Origin: Tessaracoccus flavus | GTDB taxonomy: Bacteria; Actinomycetota; Actinomycetes; Propionibacteriales; Propionibacteriaceae | Direction: 5' to 3' | DNA: 64,000 bases | NCBI RefSeq assembly: GCF_001997295.1 | Contig: NZ_CP019605.1 | Span: 1,302,001-1,366,000, forward strand | Part shown: positions 8,968 through 16,470 of the stretch, piece by piece | How positions within the stretch are numbered: position 1 is the first letter of the stretch | Layout: every line of letters starts with the position of its first letter | Position numbers and translations under genes: made by a program | Notes under the pieces: generated by a model | Seen by the model: the letters and a program-made list of their open reading frames with translations, nothing else | The model's database searches: none | What the model was told of the DNA's origin: nothing

Positions 8968-9426
8968 GGAGTTAGTTCTACCCCAATACCAAAGTTGACC
9001 TGAGCTGCAGTCGCTCCTTGGGTGATGCGGAGGCGCACTGGGGCGCAGGCGGCGACCCGCGCCCCGCACGCTCACGTTCTTGGAGTTCCAGACTCTTCTC
9101 ATGTCTGGGTGCGGGCCTGGCGGCCCTCGCCGTGCAGGCCGAGCACGCCACGCATACCCGCTGGGCGGCTGAACGCCCTCTGGCATGCGAAAGGGCCCTG
9201 CCCAACCAATTGATGGTCTGACAAGGCACTTTATGCGTCGGGGTGCTGCGAAACTACTACCCGCTGGTGGGTGTGGTTCAGGTTGCAACGTTCCTTTGTG
9301 ACACCGACGCGTTCGAACGCGATGACAGCTGGGGGCGGGGCCGCGGTGACTGGTTCATTCACGGCTGCTGTGTGTGCGGCGCCGTGACGAACCGTCCACG
9401 GCAACCGTCACGGTGCCACCACTCGG
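8968..9426. other. gene-poor stretch with no convincing CDS
   Basis: Open frames of 60-80 codons occur on both strands but lack ribosome sites, plausible starts or recognisable sequence, and they overlap one another. The only structured element I see is the palindrome at 9308-9321. Together with the esterase leader it makes about 690 bp without a protein gene. Confidence 0.5.
9308..9321. promoter_or_regulatory. 14-bp perfect palindrome
   Basis: CGCGTTCGAACGCG is perfectly self-complementary and stands in otherwise featureless intergenic DNA. It could be a dimeric regulator site. No -10 box is obviously attached. Confidence 0.3.
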
Positions 9427-9627
9427 TCAGCGGCGTCGCCTCCCGAAGAGAAGCAGCCCCGCGACGATGAAAGCTACAACAGCGAAGAAGAGGGCAAAGG
9501 GGTCCAAGGTTGGACCGCACGACACTTCCGAGCAGGTGAATGTCGTGGACAATGCGAGAGCCAAGAGCCCCAGCGAGATCGAGGCCAGAGCAAGAATGAT
9601 CTCACGCCCCCTCGCTTTCACGCTCAC
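9427..9627 (-). CDS. small two-helix membrane protein
   Basis: A protein of about 66 residues: a short basic N-terminus, a hydrophobic helix at about 10-27, a loop with two cysteines, a second helix at about 41-58 and an RRRR end. This is the layout of a small integral membrane protein with its C-terminus inside. GTG codons at 9627 and 9621 are both possible; GGTGAG is well spaced for 9621. A longer frame to 9759 lacks signals. No family is recognised. Confidence 0.45.
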   Translation of the reverse strand: MSVKARGREIILALASISLGLLALALSTTFTCSEVSCGPTLDPFALFFAVVAFIVAGLLLFGRRRR

Positions 9628-9761
9628 CTCACCAGTTGTTCGATTGCAGACCGTTCCAGAGAGACCGGGAGAAGCTCTCCTTCGGTCGATTTGACTTGTT
9701 GAGCCGCCGGCCCAACGCTGAGTCATGCACGGCGTCCCTACAGACAACTCAATGTCCATCT

Positions 9762-9780
9762 GACAAGGACAAACACCTTG

Positions 9781-9782
<2 letters not shown>
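9762..9782. other. hairpin at the tRNA-Pro 3' end
   Basis: A 7-bp perfect inverted repeat, GACAAGG/CCTTGTC with a 7-nt loop, begins right where the tRNA ends on the minus strand. It overlaps the tRNA by 2 nt. It may be a 3' processing or termination element, though no T run follows. Confidence 0.35.
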
Positions 9783-9854
<72 letters not shown>

Positions 9855-10003
9855 CCGTTGCCCTGAGGCAACTCGCTTAGCTTAGCGAGTTCTGCGCCGG
9901 TTGGCACATCGGGCCCCATGCGCGGCGCACGCATCACGCAACCCTCAAGGTAACGATTAGATAACGGATACATTAGAACGTATGTATGGAACAGGTGTTC
10001 GGT

Positions 10004-10009
10004 TAGAAT
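10004..10009 (+). promoter_or_regulatory. -10 box for leaderless DUF222-HNH transcript
   Basis: TAGAAT ends 6 nt before the ATG at 10016, and there is no ribosome site between them. The region upstream (9950-10003) is unusually AT-rich for this window. Confidence 0.5.
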
Positions 10010-10015
10010 CGTTCC

Positions 10016-11422
10016 ATGAATGACACCCGACGCAGCACCCTGGCGGTCCTGGAAGCGGCCGATCAGTTGCTGTCGTCCGTCGACCACACCCAGCGCCAAA
10101 CGCTGTCTTGTGAGGAGCGGGTGCATCTCATGCGGCTGGCGCGTCGAGTGGTGGAGAGGATGGCCACCCTCAGCCATGTGCTCATCGATGAGGTGGACCA
10201 GGCGAACGCGGCCCTCCCCGCCACCGGCACGCCTATCACCTCTCTGATCGCGCTCGACGAACACAGGGACAACAAGGAGGCCGCCAGCCAGGTGTTCCAC
10301 GCCTCGGCCGTCAACAAGCATGAAGCCGCTCGTGACGCCGCTCTGGCAGGTGACATCTCCGATCGGCACGCCGCGGCGATCAGCCGCGCCATGGCCGAGT
10401 TGCCCGACGGTCTGACTCCGCTCGCGCGAAAGAGGGCCGAAGAGATCCTGGTGACGAAGGCTGGTTCCCACACCCCGAGGCAACTGGGCAGACTCGCTCC
10501 CGCTGTGCTGGCAGAGGTAGCGCCCGAGTTGATTCCCGACCAGTCGGCCGAAGCCAACGCCACAGAGGCACGCCGCGCGCGAGCCGTCGCGCGCCGGTCG
10601 TTCCAGTACGGCGACGACGGTGATGGGTCAGTGTGGTTTCGCGGATCGCTGCCCGAAGCGGAGGCAACTCCGTTCATCCGCAGCATCGAGGCTTTCGTGG
10701 AACGCGACCGCAGAGCCGCACGGAACAGGGAGCGGGATCTCCGTGACGCAGGGGCAGGCCCCGCTGAGTTCCGCGAGCAGCGTGGGGTGGACGCCCGCCG
10801 TACCCCCGCCCAGCGCCGGGCCGATGCGTTGGTGGAACTGAGCCGGCACGTGCGCGACACTCCCACCACTGTCGGGGATCGGCCGAGGCTCGTGGTGACG
10901 GTAAGCCTTGATGCGCTCCAATCGCGAGCCGATGGCGCAGGGATTCTGCCTTCCGGCGACAAACTGAGCGCGGGTGAGCTCCGGCGCCTCTGCTGCGACG
11001 CAGACCTGGTTCCGGTGGTATTGGGGGCGCGGTCGGAAATCCTGGATGTCGGACGGTCGCGCCGACTCGTGACCCCCGCCATCAGACGGGCCCTGAGCCT
11101 CCGGGATCGGGGCTGCGTCTTCCCCAACTGCGACATCCCAGACACGGGATGCGACGCCCATCACGTCGTGCCGTGGATCGACGGCGGTGAAACGGCGCTC
11201 TCCAATCTGGCGCTCCTGTGCCCGCACCATCACGCCCTTGTCGAACCGGACCGGGCCCGACGGCGCGAAGACCGATGGCGTCTCTGGATCGACGAGGAGT
11301 CCGGGCGGCCGTGCATAGCCGCGCCGCGTCGGCTCCGCGAATCCGGTGCCGACTCCCGGTCGGTCTCCTCCCCACCCGGCCGTCAGCCAAGGCGGGAGCA
11401 TGCCCATGCCCTCGCGGTCTGA
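10016..11422 (+). CDS. DUF222 and HNH endonuclease domain protein (13E12-repeat type)
   Basis: A 468-residue protein with an N-terminal helical DUF222 region (about 1-350) and a C-terminal HNH nuclease at about 365-412. In the HNH part, CVFPNC, CDAHHVVPW, SNLALLCPHHH supply the zinc Cys pairs, the catalytic His-His and the Asn-containing strand. Such proteins are abundant and repeated in actinobacterial genomes, as in the 13E12 family. Their function is not settled, and mobility or DNA-processing roles are suspected. It sits next to a tRNA gene in a gene-poor zone. It converges on der with 19 bp between stops. Confidence 0.88.
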   Translation: MNDTRRSTLAVLEAADQLLSSVDHTQRQTLSCEERVHLMRLARRVVERMATLSHVLIDEVDQANAALPATGTPITSLIALDEHRDNKEAASQVFHASAVNKHEAARDAALAGDISDRHAAAISRAMAELPDGLTPLARKRAEEILVTKAGSHTPRQLGRLAPAVLAEVAPELIPDQSAEANATEARRARAVARRSFQYGDDGDGSVWFRGSLPEAEATPFIRSIEAFVERDRRAARNRERDLRDAGAGPAEFREQRGVDARRTPAQRRADALVELSRHVRDTPTTVGDRPRLVVTVSLDALQSRADGAGILPSGDKLSAGELRRLCCDADLVPVVLGARSEILDVGRSRRLVTPAIRRALSLRDRGCVFPNCDIPDTGCDAHHVVPWIDGGETALSNLALLCPHHHALVEPDRARRREDRWRLWIDEESGRPCIAAPRRLRESGADSRSVSSPPGRQPRREHAHALAV

Positions 11423-11441
11423 CCGGTACCGAGGCCCTGAC

Positions 11442-12770
11442 CTAGCGGTCCTTGCGCTTCTCGCGCGCCCTGATCTCGACGTGCACGGGGCTGCCGACGA
11501 AGCCGAAGTCCTCACGGAGACGCCGCTCGATGAAGCGCAGGTACGTCGCGTCCATCTGTCCGCTGGTGAACAGGGCGAAGGTCGGCGGACTGGTCTGCGC
11601 CTGCGTGCCGAAGAGAATCCGGGGCTGCTTGCCGCCGCGTACAGGATGGGGATGCGCCGCAGCGAGACGGCCGAGGAAGGCGTTGAGCTTGCCGGTCGAG
11701 ATGCGGGTCTCCCAGCCCGCCGCGGCGGCCTCGATGGCCTTGCTCAGCTTGTCGACGTTGCGGCCGGTCAGCGCCGAGATGTTGACGGTCGGGGCCCAGC
11801 GGAAGGCGACGAGGTCGCGCTCGATCTCGCGCTCCAGATAGCGGCGGCGTTCCTCGTCTGTCAGGTCCCACTTGTTGAACGCGATGACGAGCGCACGCCC
11901 AGCCTCCTCGATCGAGCTGAGAATGCGGAGATCCTGATCGGTCAACGGCTCCGAGGCGTCGACCACCATGATGCAGACCTCAGCCCGTTCGATGGCGGCC
12001 TGGGTGCGCAGGCTGGCGTAGTACTCGTGCCCGCTGGCCTCCTTCACCCGGCGTCGGATGCCAGCCGTGTCGATCAGCCGGTACACCTGCCCGCCCACCT
12101 CGACGATCTCGTCGACGGGATCGACGGTGGTGCCGGAGACATCCGACACGACCACCCGCTGCTGGTCGGCCAGCTTGTTGAGCAGGGACGACTTGCCGAC
12201 GTTGGGCTTGCCGACGATCGCGACACGACGCGGGCCAGCCTCCTCGACGTCCTGCTCGCGGGGAGCCTCCGGGATGGAGTCCAGGAGCGCGTCGAGCAGG
12301 TCACCCGAGCCGCGACCGTGCATGGCGGAGACCGGGTAGGGCTCCCCCAGCCCGAGATTCCACATCGTGGCCGCGAGCGCCTCGTGGCGCTGGTCGTCGA
12401 CCTTGTTGGCCGCGAGGACGACGGGCTTCTTGGAGCGCCGCAGCACGCGCACGACGGCCTCGTCCTCGTCTGTGGTGCCCACCGTCGCGTCGACGACGAA
12501 CAGCACTGCGTCAGCCATGCTGATGGCCAACTCGGCCTGCTCGGCGATGGCAGCAGCCATGCCCTTCGCATCGGACATCCAGCCGCCGGTGTCGACCAGC
12601 ACGAACTCCCGGCCGTTCCAGTTCGCGTCGTACGACACCCGGTCACGCGTCACGCCCGGCTGATCCTGCACCACCGCCTCGCGGCGGCCCAGAATGCGGT
12701 TGACCAGCGTGGACTTGCCGACGTTGGGGCGGCCGACCACGGCCACGATCGGCTTGGCAAGCTCGGTCAC
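11442..12770 (-). CDS. der: ribosome assembly GTPase Der (EngA)
   Basis: Der is a double GTPase needed for maturation of the 50S subunit. The 442 residues hold a first G domain (GRPNVGKS at 13-20, DTGG at 60-63, NKVD at 122-125), a second (GKPNVGKS at 187-194, DTAG, NKWD near 299) and a C-terminal KH-like domain from about 350. The start is GTG at 12770 with AAGGAG 5 nt upstream. It is the last gene of tyrA-cmk-der, 42 nt after cmk. Confidence 0.97.
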   Translation of the reverse strand: MTELAKPIVAVVGRPNVGKSTLVNRILGRREAVVQDQPGVTRDRVSYDANWNGREFVLVDTGGWMSDAKGMAAAIAEQAELAISMADAVLFVVDATVGTTDEDEAVVRVLRRSKKPVVLAANKVDDQRHEALAATMWNLGLGEPYPVSAMHGRGSGDLLDALLDSIPEAPREQDVEEAGPRRVAIVGKPNVGKSSLLNKLADQQRVVVSDVSGTTVDPVDEIVEVGGQVYRLIDTAGIRRRVKEASGHEYYASLRTQAAIERAEVCIMVVDASEPLTDQDLRILSSIEEAGRALVIAFNKWDLTDEERRRYLEREIERDLVAFRWAPTVNISALTGRNVDKLSKAIEAAAAGWETRISTGKLNAFLGRLAAAHPHPVRGGKQPRILFGTQAQTSPPTFALFTSGQMDATYLRFIERRLREDFGFVGSPVHVEIRAREKRKDR

Positions 12771-12812
12771 GGGGGCTCCTTCAGATTGGGGAATGCCCCA
12801 TCCTATCGGGGC

Positions 12813-13457
12813 TCAAGGAAGCAGTGCGATGATGCGGTCGACGACCTCGTCAGGGCTGAGGAACGTGGAGTCGATGACCGTCACCCCGTCGGCCGCGTCG
12901 GTGAAGTTGGAGACGGTGGAATCGTCGCGGTCGCGCCGCAGCACCTGGTCGGTGACCTCATCGCGGTTCGCCTTCCCCGCAACCTCGGCCGCACGCCGGG
13001 CCACCCGCGCCTCCGGATCGGCCACGAGCAGCACGCGGACGTCAGCGTCTGGCGCCACCACCGTGGTGATGTCTCTGCCCTCCACGACGATGCGCCGCCC
13101 GTGTTCGTCGATGACCCGCCTCATGTGGGCGGTCAGCAGGCGGCGTACCTCGAGGTTCGTGGCCACTGTCGAGACTGCCGCCGAGATGCGTGGTTCCCGG
13201 ATCTCAGCCGTCACGTCGGTTCCGTTGATGGAGAAGCACGGGGCGTCCGGGCTGGTGTCGCACACCAGGTGCGCATCGCTGACCAGGCGGGCCACCTCGT
13301 CGCCGGAAGCGCCCTCGGGGAAGCAGCGCAGGTACTCCGTCGTGGCCGCGCGGTAGAGGGCCCCGGTATCGAGATAGCCGAGGCCAAGGCGCCTGGCCAG
13401 CAGCTTGGCCGTGGTCGACTTGCCCGACCCGCTCGGCCCATCGATGGCAATCAGCAT
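12813..13457 (-). CDS. cmk: cytidylate kinase
   Basis: Phosphorylates CMP and dCMP with ATP for nucleotide supply. The protein has 214 residues, with a P-loop GPSGSGKST at residues 7-15, LDTGALYRA for CMP binding, and the LID region near VEGRDITTVVAPDADVRVLL. The start ATG overlaps the tyrA stop by one base (TGATG), which suggests translational coupling. Der follows, an arrangement often seen in actinobacteria. Confidence 0.96.
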   Translation of the reverse strand: MLIAIDGPSGSGKSTTAKLLARRLGLGYLDTGALYRAATTEYLRCFPEGASGDEVARLVSDAHLVCDTSPDAPCFSINGTDVTAEIREPRISAAVSTVATNLEVRRLLTAHMRRVIDEHGRRIVVEGRDITTVVAPDADVRVLLVADPEARVARRAAEVAGKANRDEVTDQVLRRDRDDSTVSNFTDAADGVTVIDSTFLSPDEVVDRIIALLP

Positions 13458-14536
13458 CAGTTACCTCCCCGGTGCGCAGCCCACACGGTCCAACCGCGCG
13501 CGATGATGTTGGCGCGGAACTGCTCGGCCACGTCGGTCTCCACCGAGATCGACAGGTACCCGATCTCCCTCGCCGGGTCGTGGTTGAGCTCGAAGTCCTC
13601 CACGTTGAACCCTTCCTCGCCGATGTCGGTGAACAGCCGCGCCAGCGCACGGGGCTCGTCCGGAATCTCGACAGTCACAGTCACCAACTCGAGGGGATCG
13701 TGGCCGTGCTTGCCGGTGAGCGAATGCGCACCATGCTGACCGATGGCCAGGAACCGCTCCAACTCCTCCGGACGATCCAGCACGCCGATGAGATGCTGCA
13801 GGTCCGCGGCAACCTCCTCCAACTCATGGCGAACCGCCTCGGCGTTCGACGTGAGGATCTGGCGCCAAAGCCCCGGGTCGGACCCGGCGATCCGGGTCAC
13901 GTCGCGGATGCCCTGGCCAGCCAACCGCAGATTGTCGGTCGGTACCTCCCGGAGATGGCTGGCGGTGAGAATGCTCATCAGGTGCGGTACGTGGCTGACC
14001 TGTGCGACCGCCTCGTCATGCTCGTCGGGCGGCATGACCACCACCCGGGCACCGACGTCCGTGGCCAGGCGGGTGACGACCGCGACGTCGGCCTCGGAGT
14101 TGCCGCCCTCAGGGGTGACCACCCAGGTCCGGTCGCGGAACAGATCGGCCGATGCGGTGAGCGGGCCGGTGAACTGCGAACCGGCCATCGGGTGCGAGCC
14201 GACGTAGCGGGAGTGCTCCGGCGCGAGCTCAGCGACGGCGGCGAGGATCGGCGCCTTCACCGAGCCGACGTCGGTGATGACCGCGCCGGGGAACTTCTGC
14301 AGCACCTCCGCCACCAACTCCGGGATGACCGCGGGAGGCGTGGCCACGACGACGATGTCCGGATTGTCGGTGGCCTCGTTCGAGACCTCACCGGCCCCCA
14401 GGCCGGCGGCCACGAGCGAGTGGGACGACACGATGTCCCACAGGCGCACGGCGTAACCAGCACGCGTCAGCGCCAGGCCCAGCGACGAACCGACCAGACC
14501 GGCGCCGAGGATGAGGACGTTCACGGCCCCTCCCAT
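13457..14536 (-). CDS. tyrA: prephenate dehydrogenase
   Basis: Converts prephenate to 4-hydroxyphenylpyruvate in tyrosine synthesis. The protein is 359 residues. A Rossmann domain carries GAGLVGSSLG near 10-19, followed by VVVATPP and SHPMAGS, the prephenate-site motif. A helical dimerisation domain follows, and a C-terminal ACT domain from about residue 285 may sense tyrosine. ATG at 14536 is preferred: AGGAGG at 14546-14551 lies 9 nt upstream. An ATG at 14545 touches that site, and a GTG at 14524 is the other candidate. The gene is divergent from DUF3054, 27 bp away, so part of its promoter must lie inside the neighbour. Confidence 0.93.
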   Translation of the reverse strand: MGGAVNVLILGAGLVGSSLGLALTRAGYAVRLWDIVSSHSLVAAGLGAGEVSNEATDNPDIVVVATPPAVIPELVAEVLQKFPGAVITDVGSVKAPILAAVAELAPEHSRYVGSHPMAGSQFTGPLTASADLFRDRTWVVTPEGGNSEADVAVVTRLATDVGARVVVMPPDEHDEAVAQVSHVPHLMSILTASHLREVPTDNLRLAGQGIRDVTRIAGSDPGLWRQILTSNAEAVRHELEEVAADLQHLIGVLDRPEELERFLAIGQHGAHSLTGKHGHDPLELVTVTVEIPDEPRALARLFTDIGEEGFNVEDFELNHDPAREIGYLSISVETDVAEQFRANIIARGWTVWAAHRGGN

Positions 14537-14550
14537 CGAATTCATCCTCC

Positions 14551-14556
14551 TATAGT
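14551..14556 (+). promoter_or_regulatory. -10 box for leaderless DUF3054 transcript
   Basis: TATAGT ends 7 nt before the ATG at 14564. Its first two bases overlap the tyrA Shine-Dalgarno on the other strand, so the two genes share the same few bases for different signals. Confidence 0.5.
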
Positions 14557-14563
14557 GGCGCTC

Positions 14564-14920
14564 ATGAAGCGCCTCGTGCCAATCGCACTCGACCTCACGG
14601 CCGTCGTCGTCTTCGCGGTCATCGGCCGCGCATCGCACGGTCTGGACCCCCTGGGCGTGGTCTCGACGGCGTGGCCGTTTCTCGCGGCGTGCCTCATCGC
14701 CTGGGTGGCGCTCGGCGCGCTGGGCAACGACGGTCGCGGCGCCCGTGCCGCCATCATCGTGTGGCTCACCACGCTGCTGGCCGGCATGGCGCTGCGCATC
14801 GCGAGCGGGGACACCGCAGCCCCGGCGTTCTTCATCGTCGCGACCCTATTCCTCGGTGGCGCTTTCGGGGGCTGGCGCGTCGTCGACCTGCTCCGGAGAA
14901 GGCGCTACCGCCCCGCCTAA
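14564..14920 (+). CDS. DUF3054 family membrane protein
   Basis: A 118-residue integral membrane protein with four hydrophobic helices (roughly 5-22, 34-52, 60-78, 88-106) and a basic C-terminus. The DFTAVVVFAVIGR-like start (here LDLTAVVVFAVIGRASH) and the overall layout match DUF3054, whose function is unknown. It appears to be leaderless. Its last 75 bp overlap the 3' end of trmI on the opposite strand. Confidence 0.85.
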   Translation: MKRLVPIALDLTAVVVFAVIGRASHGLDPLGVVSTAWPFLAACLIAWVALGALGNDGRGARAAIIVWLTTLLAGMALRIASGDTAAPAFFIVATLFLGGAFGGWRVVDLLRRRRYRPA

Positions 14921-15811
14921 CTCCGCGGGGATATTGGCCGGGCGCGGGCCCTGGTAATCGGGGCCGTAGGCACCCGGCGCAGGGCGGCGCTTGCGCATGG
15001 GGGCGGTCTGCCCCGGCGCCAGCCGCCGGGAGATGATGAGGAACCCGGTGTGGCCCGAGGTCCCGTGCCCCGGCCGGATCGCCAGGCCCTCTGCGTGCCA
15101 GTCGCGCACCGTGGTCTCCGTTGCGTGAGGCTCGGTGAAGCCGCCGTGGGCACGCAGTGTGTCCGCCACGCGACCGAGCTGGGTGGCGGTGGCCACGTAG
15201 CAGCAGAGCACGCCGCCGGGCACCATCCGCTCCCCCACCGCGTCGATGCATTCCCACGGGGCCAGCATGTCGAGGATGGCCCGGTCGATCGGCTCGTCCT
15301 CGATCACCTCGACGAGGTCGCCCACCGTGAGTTCCCAGGCGGGATGCTGCCCGCCGATCCACGTGGAGACGTTGGCGGCGGCCACGTCGGCGAACTGCTG
15401 CCGGCGCTCGTACGAATGCAGGTGCCCATCGGGGCCGATCGCGCGCAGCAACGCGAGGCTGAGCGCGCCGGACCCGACGCCCGCCTCCAACACCCGGGCG
15501 CCAGGGAAGATGTCGGTCCACATGAGGATCTGGGCGGCGTCCTTCGGATAGATCACCGCCGCCTCGCGCGGCATGGACACCATGAATTCGCTGAGGATCG
15601 GCCGCAGCACCAGATACTGCATGCCGCCCGCCGACGTCACGGTCACCCCCTCGGGGCCCCCGATGAGGTCGTCGTGGCGGACCGCGCCCTTCGTCGTGTG
15701 CCAGACACCGCCGTCCTTGAGCAGGACCGACTTGCGGCGCCCCTTGCCGTCGGTGAGCGTCACGCGCTCCCCCGCCTGCAGCGGGCCCGTCTTCACACCG
15801 GAGAGATTCAC
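14846..15811 (-). CDS. trmI: tRNA (adenine-58-N1)-methyltransferase
   Basis: Methylates A58 in the T loop of tRNAs using S-adenosylmethionine. The protein is 321 residues with an N-terminal barrel, the SAM loop VLEAGVGSGALSLALL at about 107-122 and a class I methyltransferase core. The last 60 residues are a Pro-rich, variable tail. GTG at 15811 overlaps the upstream TGA (GTGA) and has AAGGA about 7 nt before it. A GTG at 15826 is in frame but less likely. It follows metH and the HAD gene in one transcript. Its 3' end overlaps DUF3054 antisense. Confidence 0.93.
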   Translation of the reverse strand: MNLSGVKTGPLQAGERVTLTDGKGRRKSVLLKDGGVWHTTKGAVRHDDLIGGPEGVTVTSAGGMQYLVLRPILSEFMVSMPREAAVIYPKDAAQILMWTDIFPGARVLEAGVGSGALSLALLRAIGPDGHLHSYERRQQFADVAAANVSTWIGGQHPAWELTVGDLVEVIEDEPIDRAILDMLAPWECIDAVGERMVPGGVLCCYVATATQLGRVADTLRAHGGFTEPHATETTVRDWHAEGLAIRPGHGTSGHTGFLIISRRLAPGQTAPMRKRRPAPGAYGPDYQGPRPANIPAELGGAVAPSPEQVDDAPAPESATEE

Positions 15812-16470
15812 GAATAGTCCTTCCACACCTGGATCAGGTCAGCCCACGAGGTCTCCGCCAGCCCTGTCGGTGAGATCACCATGCGGGGCTGGGGCTCGAG
15901 CTTCACGAGCGTCGGTACAGCGTAGACGACGGCGCCCGCCGCGAGCCCCGATGTGGTGCCGGGCACCGAATCCTCCAGCACCACGGTGTCCGCACCGGCG
16001 ACGCCGAGCCGTTCCATCGCGGTCAGGTAGGGCTCCGGATGTGGCTTTGTGCGCTGGACGTCGTCGGAGGTGACGATGAACGCCACATTGTCGGGCAGGC
16101 GGTCGCGCGCCGCGTCGACGATCACGTTGTTGCTCGCGGTCACCACCGCGCACGGCACGTTCTCAGCGTGAAGCTCCGAGAGGAGTTCCCTGGCCCCGGG
16201 CAACCACGGCAGATCGTTGGTGCGCAGGTGGGTAGCCATGCGTCGGTGGAGCTCGTCGTAGACGTCGGCCACGAGGTGCGGCTCACCGAAGGCCGTTGCG
16301 ATCATCTCGGCGGTCAGCCACGCCGACTGGCCGTGCATCGACTTCATCTGGTCGGCGGTGAAGGCGAGCCCCCGCTCGGCCATCATGAGCTGCTCGGTCG
16401 CTGCCCATAGCGGCTCGGTGTCGACGAGGGTGCCGTCGAAGTCCCACAGGACTGCCTTGGGTCTAGCCAG
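15808..16470 (-). CDS. HAD-family phosphatase with a CTG start
   Basis: A HAD phosphatase of the beta-phosphoglucomutase/phosphoglycolate type, 220 residues from the CTG at 16470. The catalytic motif I, DFDGTLVDTEP, is at residues 10-20; motif II is VVTASNN, motif III KPHPEPY with the Lys, and motif IV LEDSVPG. The first ATG (16386) would delete motif I. In this frame no ATG, GTG or TTG exists between motif I and an upstream stop inside metH; CTG at 16470 and ATT at 16479 are the only near-cognate options that fit. CTG gives an (M)ARPKAVLWDFDG start, the expected form, and overlaps the metH TAG. Substrate unknown. Confidence 0.85.
   Translation of the reverse strand: MARPKAVLWDFDGTLVDTEPLWAATEQLMMAERGLAFTADQMKSMHGQSAWLTAEMIATAFGEPHLVADVYDELHRRMATHLRTNDLPWLPGARELLSELHAENVPCAVVTASNNVIVDAARDRLPDNVAFIVTSDDVQRTKPHPEPYLTAMERLGVAGADTVVLEDSVPGTTSGLAAGAVVYAVPTLVKLEPQPRMVISPTGLAETSWADLIQVWKDYS

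Noticed and set aside
8761..9221. Small open frames of 60-80 codons on both strands
   Set aside because: They overlap one another and the esterase promoter or leader, lack ribosome sites or -10 boxes, and show no family features.
10380..11515. Minus-strand frames across the HNH gene
   Set aside because: Shadows. The plus-strand frame has the complete HNH motif and a clear promoter.
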